Assembly: GCA_905220665.1 (NCBI GenBank)
Contig: CAJNAR010000150.1
Coordinates: 310,001-374,000, forward strand
Reading direction: 5' to 3'
DNA: 64,000 nucleotides
From: Albugo candida
Taxonomy: Eukaryota > Oomycota > Peronosporomycetes > Albuginales > Albuginaceae
In this document: piece by piece, positions 10,109 through 22,135 of the stretch
Numbering within the stretch: position 1 is the first letter of the stretch
Layout of the letters: the number at the start of each line of letters is the position of its first letter
Program-made: the position numbers and the translations under genes
Notes under the pieces: model-generated
What the model saw: the letters and a program-made list of their open reading frames with translations, nothing else
What the model was told of the DNA's origin: nothing
The model's database searches: none

Positions 10109-13100
10109 GATTACGCGTTTGTATATTGATAACCTCTACCAAAGCAACTAGGAATAAACCGCATATTATCAATTGTACAAGACTTCTAGCCACGTAGCGA
10201 GATTATCGGATGTGCATGATAAAATCAAATCTAGCAAGAGTAGCAACTAAGCTGGTGCTGGTAACGTGAGGGACCGAGAACTTTGCCCTTTGACTCGCCG
10301 ACAACGTGCATGGAGACGAATATGGAGAAAATTGCCTAACTATCTTCTCACCTCTTACTAGGTAGAGATAAGAATTTCACGACGAGAGGCAAGGTTTAAT
10401 CGGAGAATAGAGGAATGGTCCCGACGGCTTCACGGCATAGAAGCGATGAGTTGTGAACGTGGCGTTGATAAAGAGAATAATTTCTTACTATGTAACTTTG
10501 GGTCTTCGAACACAACACTTTATCCAGAAAACGCTTGTCCCCAATAGCATGTAGGTTCTCTCAATCAATTTTTGCCAAAATGATGAAATTCTCGGTACAG
10601 AATGCCGAAATCATGGAATTTTTGATATAAACTGGCAAACGTTGAATGTGTTGACTTATGGTTTTTTACATTTTACTATTCAGTATCAATCTCACGTTCA
10701 CCATCAAGTGCCCAGATGCTTCGAACACTAGCAACACTGCTCAGCTTCATATGGTTGAAAGCGCATCCTCAACGAAGGAACCTGTACTTGCGAGCTCTCG
10801 CGAGGAAAAAAATGCGCAGATGCTTTTGTTGATCATATGCTAATGATTGGGATCAGCACTGATTGGATAAAAGGGATGATACATGCATGATGATAGAAGG
10901 AGAATTCACGGACGCCGGCAAAAGCGTGAAGCGGCCGTATCGAGTCGATAAATCATCTCCTCAACCTGTCCTACATGGATTTTATCGGGCGAAAGAAATC
11001 CACGCTTCCAGGTCAAATGCCTATGTGCGCCGATAACATGTTCCCGGGACGCTGCTAGAAATCTTCTGTACGTAAGCTCCTGAATTTCTTAAAACCGCTC
11101 TGGACAATCTAGGAGAAAGCACCAGCGGCTCTTTCCATCCTGCAACTCATTGTAAAATTAATACAATTTATGAATTCCGATTGAAACTCTGGTGCGATTA
11201 TTCCTGTCTTCCACTACGAACTGCTTTGCGATCACATCGGGAAAGTGAGTGTGAAAGAGTACGTGCACGTCCAACTGTTGGAGTCACTTTTTGCGCTAAG
11301 TTCGCACTTGTTGCCAATTTCCACTATTTCTTTTGCTTCAGCACGAGTGTCCATGGTCGTTGCTAGATTATCAGTATCTGACACGACCTTTGCTATACTT
11401 TTTCTATCGTACTCCAAATGCATGCCTTCCTTCAGGTAATAACATATGTCTGACAGCATAGCTAATCAGATAGTTGTATCCTAATAGTGTTTTATGCATT
11501 TGCTTAGATGATGCCGCATATATACCCGATATACAACTGAAAGAAATTGTATGGAAACTGTAATGTAAAGTATGCTCGTACTCATTAATAATTTGGAGGC
11601 TTTTGTATCTCTTCGAGCACGGGCGCTGTTAGAAAATCTTTTGTCGCAATTACAGGCAAGACTATTCTCGATAAGATCTGGCAAGAACCCAGGAGACAGA
11701 AGAAAATCTCGAGCAGATTCGATCCGGATCGAAATAAAGCAAGGTCCGACTTTATGAAACGGTGGAGTAATAATTCCTGCCGCCTGTCAAGAACAAGATT
11801 AATCCTAATTCGCAACTTATATGGCTACATGTGTATATTTCCGTGACATGAATCAGGATTTCTCACGTCTTGACGTGGGAAGCGACGCCCTTCGAAGCAA
11901 ATTTCAGTCAACGATCACGCCTTGGTAATTTCTCCAATGAAGGTACCGAGCTGGCTTCTGAGTGCAGAGCCTTATTGTGCGCGGTCGAAGGTGAAATATA
12001 GGCAAGAAGCGTACCCAGACAACATAAAAAACACAAAGGTCTAGAACAAAAATTCCGGTGACTTATTCACTATTCTTTATAGTTTCGGCGCAATTCATAA
12101 ACACAATGCTACAACTAACAGTTGTAAACCATTGCTTACACAAACCTCTTCGAATCAGTCAACCAACCATCCATGGTCACGAGCAGCCAACAGTATTGTT
12201 AGCCAGGATCATATTAAACTAAAATGGCTCATTTGGCTGAATCTGATAGGGCTCCTACCGACCACATCTTTGTGCACCAACTATGAAATACGCCCAAGAA
12301 AGACCAATGTTTTGAAGCGCCATGAGGCTGCCAAAGAATTTTGTCTCAAATAATTCTGGGCTGCGTCAGAGACTTATAATCCTGAGGGTTCCTGAGGGTT
12401 CCATCAGCCTGTTATGCCTCCTATGATCTTTTGTAAAGGTCTGACTTATGTATCCACGAACTTACCTCATGATGCTCGAAAAAAGAAAAAATCTTCAGTT
12501 CTTCGTGGCACAAATGCATGCAGTCGCTTTTATTTCCCTGTGAGATAAGAATCACCTAGTCTCATAGCAATCTTGAATAGATTGACGCTGTCGGAGGCTC
12601 TATAACCTAATGCTTGAAAGTGTGGTAGCGCACACTACGTGTTGTCATCATACTATCGTGCGTATCACACGAGGGCTTTCATTTTGGTTCAACACAAGCA
12701 TGACTCAGGGAATGGGTATCAGCTAAATATCAAGTTGATTCCTGGTATAGTGGATAGCGTAGGTACCCCAGTGAATTCTCAACGGAAGATATCAAAGAAT
12801 CACGGTTCTAGAACATTAAGCTTCAAAGCAGGGAAAATGTTTTGGAAGCCAAGATACACATTGATAGGGCGATTGTACTCTCAACCTCTGTGTCAAATGA
12901 CGACTTAATAATAGTAGGCATGCTGTAGAACAGAGAGTACGTAAAGAAATGCAAGCTGAGTAAGGTTTACTTAACCACGAAAGAAGAATGACACATTCAG
13001 TCGCTCATTCTATAGCTACCCAATCACCTGACGAAATATCTCTCTTTTGTGCGGAGAGAAACCACGGGAGAGGTGTGATTAACTCAAGTACAGTGAGAGA

Positions 13101-14305
13101 ATCGTTGATATATGCAGAAGTTTTTGGGGCTCCCGACTAGGATTCACATTGTGATAAGATACGAGGCAAGATTGATGGCAACAAATGCAAGCGGATGCAT
13201 GCAAAGGAGTTCATAGGGATGAATGTAATTCACATGATCCCGATCTAGCCAAACTTTGTAGAATCCAGCAGGGGTGATGGTGTCCATTGGAGACGACAAA
13301 CTACATCGATTAGAGGAGATGATGACGAATTGGACATGCAGACACGATCCGATTGACCTTGGAGCTACTTGGTGCGAAAAAAAAGAAAGGTCGTTGACGC
13401 ACACATCTAGGCTGTATAATTTTTTTCCAGAATAGCCTAAAATTGGTGACGCATTATTCCACTTGAGTGCATACTTGCGTCAAAAGTCTCGTAATCGCGC
13501 GCCAGCTAGTGTGATATCCATTGAGTAAGGTGTAATCGGATAACAGGCCTTTTGCAACAAGACCAAGATGCCTCACTTTCTGCGTGAAGAAACAGATGTA
13601 TTGTTTTCGCTTTCCCAATGCGCACAAAATAGTAATCCAACCGATCGAACCAGAAGTGTCATCGTTCTGCTTGCCTCTGTACGAAAGAAACAAACTTTCA
13701 CTCCCTCAGGCTAACACATTATTCTGGCTCATAACCAGAACGACGCGTTACTTCAGCGAGTTGAGGCAGCGAGCTGTGTCAGGTATTGGAAGACTAAGAG
13801 TTTCCTCTGCATTTTTTCCATGCCGTGCTTCTCTGGCTTACGATCGTTACCATTTCTATTGCTAGCTCTATGTTATTCTCATCGGCTCGCGATGGATCTG
13901 ATCATCAGTCTGGCTCATATATACTCAGTAACATCTTTATACGTCACCGATGCTACAATTCGACTCTCGTTCTCCTTAATTTAACGTCAGGAATAATGTT
14001 ATACGTATCATCGCTGCGTTTTGGCTGTGAGTTGTGCTAGTATACGGCTAAATCTGGCCGTCAGCAGTTCGTATGCGTCTTGCAGTCGCATTAATTCATT
14101 TCCAGATTCACGCTGCCTGGATTCTGCGTGTACTTTCAACGATTATTTCTTCGTCCGATTTATGGGATGCTTTAGTCGCCACCATACGCCAGGTAGCAAG
14201 CTACCATCGTATAAACTACCAAGGGCGTATACTCTGCGATGATATACCTACCGCCTTCTGATTGGTATACAGCCACCTACATGAAAGCAGTGTTAGCTTG
14301 GATGC
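10109..14305. other. Gene-poor block, 4.2 kb
   Basis: No well-supported gene. Two items are worth recording. A 61-codon plus-strand frame at 10658-10843 begins with an ATG and a hydrophobic run (MVFYILLFSINLTFTI) that could be a signal peptide. A short minus-strand frame at 14008-14091, open further upstream, reads as an amphipathic helix (MRLQDAYELLTARFSRILAQ) just upstream of CEP70 on the opposite strand. Neither has a match I recognise. A perfect 10-bp tandem duplication sits at 12381-12400. No tRNA, transposase or terminal repeat was seen. Confidence 0.45.
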
Positions 14306-17300
14306 ATGAGTGCATACAATAATGCTACCACAACTCAAAACATCGAATCTGATCTTCATTGTTCTTCAGAGGATGATATGGTATCTAAGATATCATCTCT
14401 TGATCAGTTCTTGACGCGAAATACGAGCAATTCTGATCAGGACGATGTATCATTGCCGGAATTCAGTGATGAGGAATTGCCCTCTCGTTATCGCACAGCT
14501 TCAGAGATGTTCTTCTCGACATTGAGTGGAATGAGACATCATTCCACAACAAATTTGAATGACAGAGAAAGTGTTTCGAGTGATGGAAAGACCAGTTTGG
14601 AGGTTTTTATTCAGCAAGACAATTTCATGTCGAGCTTGGTGAAAGCATCAAGCAACACAGCAGATGACCGAGTAGATACCAAATCAGAGCCAAGGTTTAT
14701 TGAGCTTGATGAAGAGGAAAGCGTAGAAACAAAACTAAAAACGAATACGTGGAGCGATGTACAGATTGTGGATGAAAGTGATGACAACCAGCGGCCAATA
14801 GTTCATGAGACTCACACCATAGTAAACGACGACTCGAAACTTTCTACTTTATCAGATGATTTGAACATTCAGGAAATGAAAGCGCTACTGGATGACCACG
14901 GGATGACGTTAGCAACGAGCTCAAATGACTCTTTGTGGAAATCGTTCGACGGGGACGCAAAACAACATACTAACGATGAGGAAGTAAGAAGTGTGGAATC
15001 AATTCCATCACCGCACTCGTCATATTCGATGCCGTCAGTTTTTAACAAGAATATCGATAAGACTTCAGCGAAAGGCTCATATACTAGCGTCGAAAAGAAA
15101 AGGAACAATAATTTCACAGAAGATCATAACGGAAGACATGAAGAGAGGATTAGAGAGCATATTTTTGCTTCAGATCAAAGCAATCAATCGCTACAAAAGA
15201 ACGACGGAATGCATACAAGATCCCCCTCGGACAATATTCGTCTCAAAACAAACGTCGAAGAATCCTGGGAAGAAGTGAATGCTTTTTTGCGAGGAAAAGG
15301 ACTCGAAAAGATCGAATTAACAGCCATTTCAACATCAGATGAACCTGTTTTGATTCCTAATAAAGTATCGTTGATCAATCTTATTCATGAAATCACTTTG
15401 CAATTAGAGAAAAAAGACCAGGTGAACAACACAAAGAGTTTCTTTCCCAGACAGCCCCTGATCACCTCAATTATCATTCTGTAGAAAATTCAGCAGCTGT
15501 GTCTTGATTTCCATCACGCATCTCGATCACAGAGATTAATTCAAGAAGGCGTACAAACCCGGGAAAGGATGATTGAAAGTACCAACAGTAATCTCGAGAC
15601 TTCTCGAATACAAGTCAGACGATTAAAGGTATGATGATTGCGGTGTCGATCAAACGTATTGTAAGTCTTGGGGATCTTTTTTGTCAGGATCAACTCAAAC
15701 AAGCAAAACAGATAGCAGAAGGGGATGCTAAAAAGTGGAAGCAATCTTGTCAACACCTGCGACAACAACTGAAAACGAGTGAACGGCGTGTAAAAACAAA
15801 AGAGCTACAAAATCAGCAGATGCAGGAAAAATTACAAGAACAAGTCGATAAACAACAGCAACGTAAATTGCGGGATCGAGAGCTTTTTCGAAAGTTGAAG
15901 GCCAGATACCCTAAGCGTGGAGCTTCTAAAGACAATGAAGTATTGGATTGCATCAGCGTACTATCGGAGGAACGAGAAGATATGCGGAAAGAACTCGAGG
16001 ACCTCAAGATTCAATTGAGACATTGCAATGCAGAAATTCGCGATAAAGAGAATCGTCTTTCACGTATGTCACAAACCAATGGGCGGTCCAAAACAACGAA
16101 CGGGACATGTGATTATTTCAGAGTTTGGACGAGTGATGATGAAAGCTGCGATAATCAAAGTGATGGAACTTTTGGGTGGCGTGACGATACTAAATCTCAA
16201 GCTCAGAATTTTTGTTGTGCAGAAACCAGACTGCACACATCTGACGAGCTATTACAGAGACTTGAAGCAGACAGAAGATATCAAGAAGGTGTGATTGGAG
16301 AATTACGACAGCGAGAGTCATCAATGGCAGAGAAGATCAATAAACTACAAGAAAAGCTCAAGGAAGCAAAGGAAACAGTTGATGAATTGATGCAAGAAAA
16401 TTCGACTCTGACTGTAGAGGCAGGATCTCGACCAACGATTCAGGAATATCGCTCATGTGAGCGTCGCCTTCATCAACTTGAGCGCAAGCTTTCCGAAACC
16501 AAAATGGCACTAAATGAAGCAAAAAATGTCCATCAATTCCGCAAGTTGATGGATACCAAGGACTTGATAGCTCGTGATCGCCTTGGGCATAGGCTGGGCT
16601 TGAAAAAGCTCAATTCCTTACCTAGAGAAACATTGCTGGATATTGTGAAAGATGTTTGTAGATTGATGAATGTGGCAGATGTTACAATGATCTCCACAGA
16701 CTTGGAAAAACTTTGTAAAGTCGTCGCAGCAGTCCCAAGAATGGAAGCTTTCATACGCGACGTTTGTGGCTTTGTTTATGATTCAAGTCGGCCATTCGCA
16801 AGGAAGCAAGACGACGAAGAAAAGATTGAAACTATGGAAGTAGTAATCCCCACGCTTGAAAGGTGGACTCGCGACCTGAAGCGGCTCACTGACCTTGAGG
16901 TTCCTTTCTATCGTCTTTATTCGATCATTCATGACCAAGCTAATTTGTTAGTATTTTTACTCGGCCGTGATGGATAAATTGAGCTGTGGACCATCTTCAC
17001 GGCAGCAAAGTCGGGACGCACAAGCCACATCAACGAAGAATATCTTGACGACAGCAGAAGCCCTGCAGATTATTTCAGATTTGATGCAACAAGAAAGCGA
17101 TGCATTCTGTCGGGACGAGACATACAAAATCGCAAAAACAGAGATTGAGGTGAGATCAGTGCCGGGGAAATGAATGAGGATTTTGACTGATATTTCGTAG
17201 CAAAAACCAACCGTTCTTATTCATCAAATCATCCGCCATTTCTCTCACTTGTTTCAGGTGAAAAGTCTTGAAGGCGTGATGCCCAAAATGAACGAGATAT

Positions 17301-17791
17301 ATCTTTTTGTGAGTGAATTGCAAAACTTTCTTGTAGTGGCGAGAAACGAGCTATGCTTGCGTGCGTATATTGAGTTGACTTCAGGCAAGCACAAAGGGCT
17401 AAGCATTCTAATTGCATAGCAAAATCTAAGACTGTAACGGCATGCCTCAATGAAATACGCGATCGATGGCGCTCGCGTGAACAGGAAGAAACATCCCTTG
17501 ATCTTGGCGATTCCAAAAATGATGATTCGACCACATACGTGGTGGAGAAGCCGATGAATGAAAATGATGTACATCTGGTTGGAGTCCAACAAGTTCGCGA
17601 AATGTCAATCCTAATCCATCAACTAAAGCGAGAATTAGGAGCATCGAGCGCTCAAGACATATTACCAAGAACAAGACGGTACGAGCCTTTTCCAAATATC
17701 AACTTTTCTTCATCCCTTTCATTCTTTTCCGTTAAACAGTTTGATGGAACTCTTGAGTCTTTCCTTGCAAGCACCGCATCACGATAGCTGA
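14306..17791 (+). CDS. CEP70: Centrosomal protein CEP70-like
   Basis: CEP70 family coiled-coil protein, which in animals binds gamma-tubulin and sits at centrosomes and basal bodies. Exons: 14306-15421, 15485-15628, 15688-16950, 17006-17149, 17201-17360, 17420-17678, 17740-17791; introns 51-63 bp; 1045 residues, longer than human CEP70 (597) because of a Ser/Asp-rich N-terminal extension of about 300 residues. Diagnostic stretches are SWEEVNAFLRGKGLEKIEL (the family's AWENIN...LLR start), long coiled coils encoded by exons 2 and 3, the LEVVIPTLERW-type segment near 16850, and HFSHLFQVKSLEGVMPKMNE across exon 5, which matches the conserved LFDVPSLNGVYPRMNEVY block. The extreme C-terminus (LMELLSLSLQ) depends on the last intron, 17679-17739, whose polypyrimidine tract is good. 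Its presence fits an organism that builds centrioles and flagella. ATG 14306 begins the open frame; an earlier exon is not excluded. Confidence 0.88.
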
Positions 17792-18911
17792 AGTCTAGAT
17801 TCTGATCGAATAATTTGCATTGGTGTCATTATTTAATCATCCAGAATCAATGCATGTTGCCCTGCCTGACATGTAAACTCTAAAGCCAAAGCTGCTTACC
17901 GCTATTTTGACTCGCGTGAAGTTCTCTCCAACCTGAGTTGAGGTGATGTGAGACACCTCCTCTTCGTTCCATCTTCTTGCCGATCCATAGCTACAATCTC
18001 TGGGCGATGAAGACCCATGCTGATCTACACATCGCCTACGCTTGATACCGTCGGTATTGATTCTGATGACCCCAAGTACTATCTTACGGTCACTTGCTGA
18101 TAAACTCTAGATCTTGTCAACACTTTCCGCGAAAGTGAAAGACTTTGGATGTTAAACATGATAATTGGATTTCGTCTTATCATCAGAGTGGACCAGATAC
18201 AATTTTGAGAGCTATCATGTGAGTGGATTTGGTCAAAGTCTATTTCAGTGACAGTGATTTGCGCCATGAGAGAATCCAGAAAAGCAAGCATACAGTCTCT
18301 AAATTCCATTTACTGATTTGAATGTCTATGACTTGAGATACTAAGAACTACACGGCAGCGCCAAGACAGCACCATTTCCGACTAATGTCATCACCTCGTC
18401 GATAGGATGGAAGCATTGAAAGCCATTAGAAATATTGAGGAAGCAGCGGAAAGTCGCAGGTAGGACGACTTGATTTCAGCACTTGCGTCGGTCCTGTTCC
18501 ATACATAAATTCGTTATGTAGCCAATACCATCACTAAATGCTGCATGAATCACACAATCCACATCGAGAGATCCCTCTTGCCCATGAACAAGATACTTTG
18601 ATATTCGTCTCGACCAGCTACCTCAGAGGTTCTTATTGTGTGGAGAGCGAAAACCTCGTAGCTTCCACAGAGGCTATGATAGCTATTTCAAATGTTCAAG
18701 GATGTCCAAATGGCATACGAGCACTGACGAAGAAATATAACTTGATCTGAAAGATAAATCAAGCGAGATAGTACCACAACATGAGGAGACGTATAGTAAC
18801 GAAGGCAGCATCTATAAACTCGGAGACGGTACTTGCATTATCAGCCAATGTTAGTCAATTTAGTTCCAGTAATGAGAATCTTAATGCGAGCATTCAACGA
18901 TGATTTATAGT
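17792..18911. other. Intergenic region between CEP70 and TRAPPC12
   Basis: About 1.1 kb between two convergent genes. A short ATG frame at 18407-18460 ends at a plausible splice donor, and a 70-codon frame lies at 18538-18750, but their reading frames do not join through the only good acceptor (near 18521), which leads straight to a stop. I therefore call no gene. 3' UTRs of both neighbours probably occupy part of this stretch. Confidence 0.4.
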
Positions 18912-21042
18912 TTATATGCGGAATGCAGCTGCATCGATGTGTTCCAAATTATAAAGATCAGCGATTCTCTTCAGCATTTCCTTTCGATTGGTGCTGTTTG
19001 CATTATCATAAATGAGATCATACAAGGAGCTGAGATTGAACACAACAACTTCGTTCAGAAAGCGGAGCGGACACAGCCTAATCATCCTTTCCAGCATTGT
19101 CACAGCTCCGTGCACGTCACAACTGTATAATGCGCATATTGCGTAGTTATTGACTGCAGCGCATATCAGTTCTCCTTGCTCAAGCATCAAGTCTTCATCA
19201 GGAAGGATCGTATTGCTCCATTTGTCATTTTGTGCCTTCCCTTCTGCCAATCCTAGATGCAGTATAGACCTGAAAGTGTGGATTGCCTCCTGTATATTAT
19301 CACGGGAGAGTAGTAAAAGTCCCTTGTTCATCAGCACTTGAGGATGACCAGGTTGTTTTTCGTCGGAGCTAAGCTTTTCCGAAAGAACACTTACATGCTT
19401 GAATAGTATCTCTGCACTTTCAATGTCACCTAGTTGCATGTAGATTCTTCCAATTCTAGAAAGCACAATAATTTGCTCGGGAACCGTTTTGATCTTTTCG
19501 ACCTACACAGAACAGCGAAAAGAATTTATCAAGGATGTGGCTGAAGAGACATACCCGAAGTGTTGAGCACAGTCGAAGAGCTAAAGAATATCTCTGTTCG
19601 TGCAGCGCATGATGAATCAATGTAAATTGTGTCACCTGAAGCCAGAGTTCGGCTTCATCTTCATCGACATCAAAAACTTGCTTCGTCTTTTTTTCTAAGA
19701 TGGCGTTCGAAATTTCCATAATCAACGTACAAAGTTTTTTCTCATACCCCTCTGCGTCCTCTCTATATTTGCAAAGTGTCGCTTCCAATGACCGAAGTCG
19801 CATGATAAGATACGTATTGCTACATTTTCTTCCCGTTTGTGTCTGAAGTTGTAATGTGTGTGAACGACGCTGCAATTCACGCAAGTCACCAAACTGATGC
19901 AAGACAGTTTCGGCTTCATCGTAGAAACCTTCTTTGATCAAGGCCGCCAAATACCATGATTTTGCTTCAAGAGTCTGCTCGCTTTCTAATTCATCTTGAA
20001 GAATGCGTTTAGCTTTCTTCATGAGACTCTTACATCTTCTTTGCCTGCATAAAAGCTCGAGACTTCTTGGTTCATTTGGAAGATCATCGATATTAAAATC
20101 GTGTGGAGATGAAGTTTGGCTCTGACCAAAGTAAGAAAGATCATCGTCGCGTAGTGTGTTCCAAAAGTTCTCTAAGAGTTCATCGACGCTTTTTACTTCA
20201 ATCAAAACTCGAGATGAAGAAATTCTCATGGTTGCGGGTGATGCTGGTGAAGCGTTAGCATTTGGTTTCTTTGATAACATTTTGTTGGTTGGTGACGTCA
20301 TAGAGTTTCGCCTGACGTTATCTCGTTTTTCTGAAGGATGCGTTCCGTGACCTGGAGCTGTTGCTGATTGAAACGACTGCGATGTCATATTATCACCATA
20401 CTTCAAAAAAGGCATACTTGCCGGAGAGAATCCAGAGCTTATATTCGAGTATATTTTCGCCGAAATCGATTGTAAATTACCTTCATCTGGATGTGCTGTG
20501 GACGCATTATTCGTATCGTTTAGAGTCTCGCTGTTTCGTACGACCGGAAACATCGGGGATATATTGTTCTGTAAGGAATCGATCTGAGTGGATGCAAGTA
20601 CACTTTCGGAATTCTGCGTAATTGTTGAGCCTTCACATTCCGTGATTTCAACTTTCAAATCCGAAACGTCAGGAAAATTTAGTTCACGCTCAGCATAATT
20701 CTGTATTAGTTCCTGGAAAGGATCTTCAGAAGCGTTTGTAATGGGACTTGTGAATAATAACGATGATGAGTTGAAGCTATCCTCTACAACCTCTGATATG
20801 TTTGATAACGAGTTTATTTCTTCACCTTGACGAAGTGGTATTGCTGAAAAGGGATCGTTATCTGTCTTATCTGAAGGTGAGAATAAGACTGCTGCTGCTG
20901 TAGTCTCGTTTTCCGCAAAAATTTCCATTCGATCCAACTCTGATGACTTGAATTTTTCCTCAGTTAGTTCGCTATCTGGATCGCAAGTAATTGATTCGAA
21001 TTCATGAATAACAGGGGCCGCCAAAGTCGCAAATGGATCCAT
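18912..21042 (-). CDS. TRAPPC12: TRAPP complex subunit 12 (TTC15-like)
   Basis: TRAPPC12-like TPR protein of the TRAPPIII tethering complex (ER-Golgi traffic and autophagy). Exons 21042-19555 and 19502-18912 with a 52-bp intron; 695 residues from the ATG at 21042. The N-terminal 270 residues are disordered and rich in Ser, Thr and DPF motifs (DPFATL, DPFSAI, DPFQEL). The C-terminal half carries the TPR array. Across the splice it reads LCSTLR, VEKIKTVPEQIIVLSRIGRI, YMQLGDIESAEILF, then AAVNNYAICALYSCDVHGAV and LNEVVVFNLSSLYDL, the family's NNAAVCLLYLG and HESVLFNLTTMYEL blocks. An acidic open exon upstream (ATG 21340, MTPDRSNAETMQFAQQTSEE) could be the true 5' exon, but joining it needs a 115-bp intron (21085-21199) with a weak donor, so the N-terminus is uncertain. 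Confidence 0.88.
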
Positions 21043-22135
21043 GGAATCATACACTACAGGGATATAAGTCACACGTAGATACGTCTACTTGAGGCAAAAA
21101 TACATGCAGCGCTACAGATCTCGCGATTGTAATCCTTATCTAAAGAGCTAGGAAGAATATATTCTCGGCATCAGCCCGTTAAAGACATCACATTGTTACA
21201 TACGCTGATAGAAGAAATGCCGGGATTGAACTTTCCGAGGGATTCTCCGACTGATCAATTGTCAAAAGATCATTTGATTCTTCTTCGCTAGTCTGTTGGG
21301 CAAATTGCATCGTTTCCGCGTTTGATCTGTCTGGTGTCATTCGAGCAATGCGTTAGCTTCAGCTTTGCGGTAATTCCTTGGGTTAGCCAATCACACACTG
21401 AGAATCGATACATTCTCCTTAGACAAGCCGCAATTAGTAATTGATTGTAGAATATATTTAGCTTTCACTGTCGGATCGAGGATCAAGCAACTCTTGTACT
21501 CGTCTCCTAAGTGGTGATATGCTCGAAGTACAATCTTCTAACATTGAGAAGATTTGAAAGCTCGAGATGAGATTGCACGAATGCTTTATACTCTCTCACA
21601 ATGCACCGAGTAAGTCTCATAGGTCCATCTTGACCTGCTAGTATGGCTGGCCCTTCAATAAAGGAAGTGAATACTTCATATAACAATTCGTAACAATTTT
21701 GCGGGATATTGGATGTGAACGATTCCCACCGTAAACGAGGTCACTACAACTAATTTTCTAAAATCATTCGTATCCTTTTGCCGAATACGTCGAGTGTCAT
21801 CGTATTTTTAGCTCCTATAAAGCTTTACACGAAAGGCATAACGTTGACATTGGATCTTAAAGTGTTACACAAGTTGGAACTATTCAGGGATGAGGTAGAT
21901 ATGATAAGTATCATGCGTTTCCACCAAAAGTGCTTCAGTTAGCTCAGTACTACTCTATCTTCTGATGTGATTTGAAAATCCAACATCTTATGTCGTCTAT
22001 CCATGCGTAAAGCATCGGCAAAGTCATGCAACTTTTGATGTGTCATATGATAAGATGTCAATTAAACTTCAATCATAAAGAACATGTTTTTAACCCGACT
22101 TTATGTGTGAATCAAAGGTTACTATATTCGCATAA
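21043..22135. other. Divergent intergenic region, TRAPPC12 and amino-acid transporter
   Basis: About 1.1 kb between divergently transcribed genes, so it should hold both promoters. The first 300 bp next to TRAPPC12 may contain its 5' exon (21340-21200, acidic reading frame). The rest has no open frame over 60 codons that I would support, and no repeat. Confidence 0.4.

Noticed and set aside
12381..12400. Exact tandem copy of a 10-bp unit
   Set aside because: Only two copies; a common replication-slippage product with no sign of function.
13820..13984. 54-codon plus-strand frame with a hydrophobic start
   Set aside because: Short, overlaps another open frame, and its hydrophobic run continues too far for a secreted peptide.
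18407..18750. Possible two-exon small gene
   Set aside because: The only good donor-acceptor pair leads to an immediate stop, and the second frame does not match the phase.
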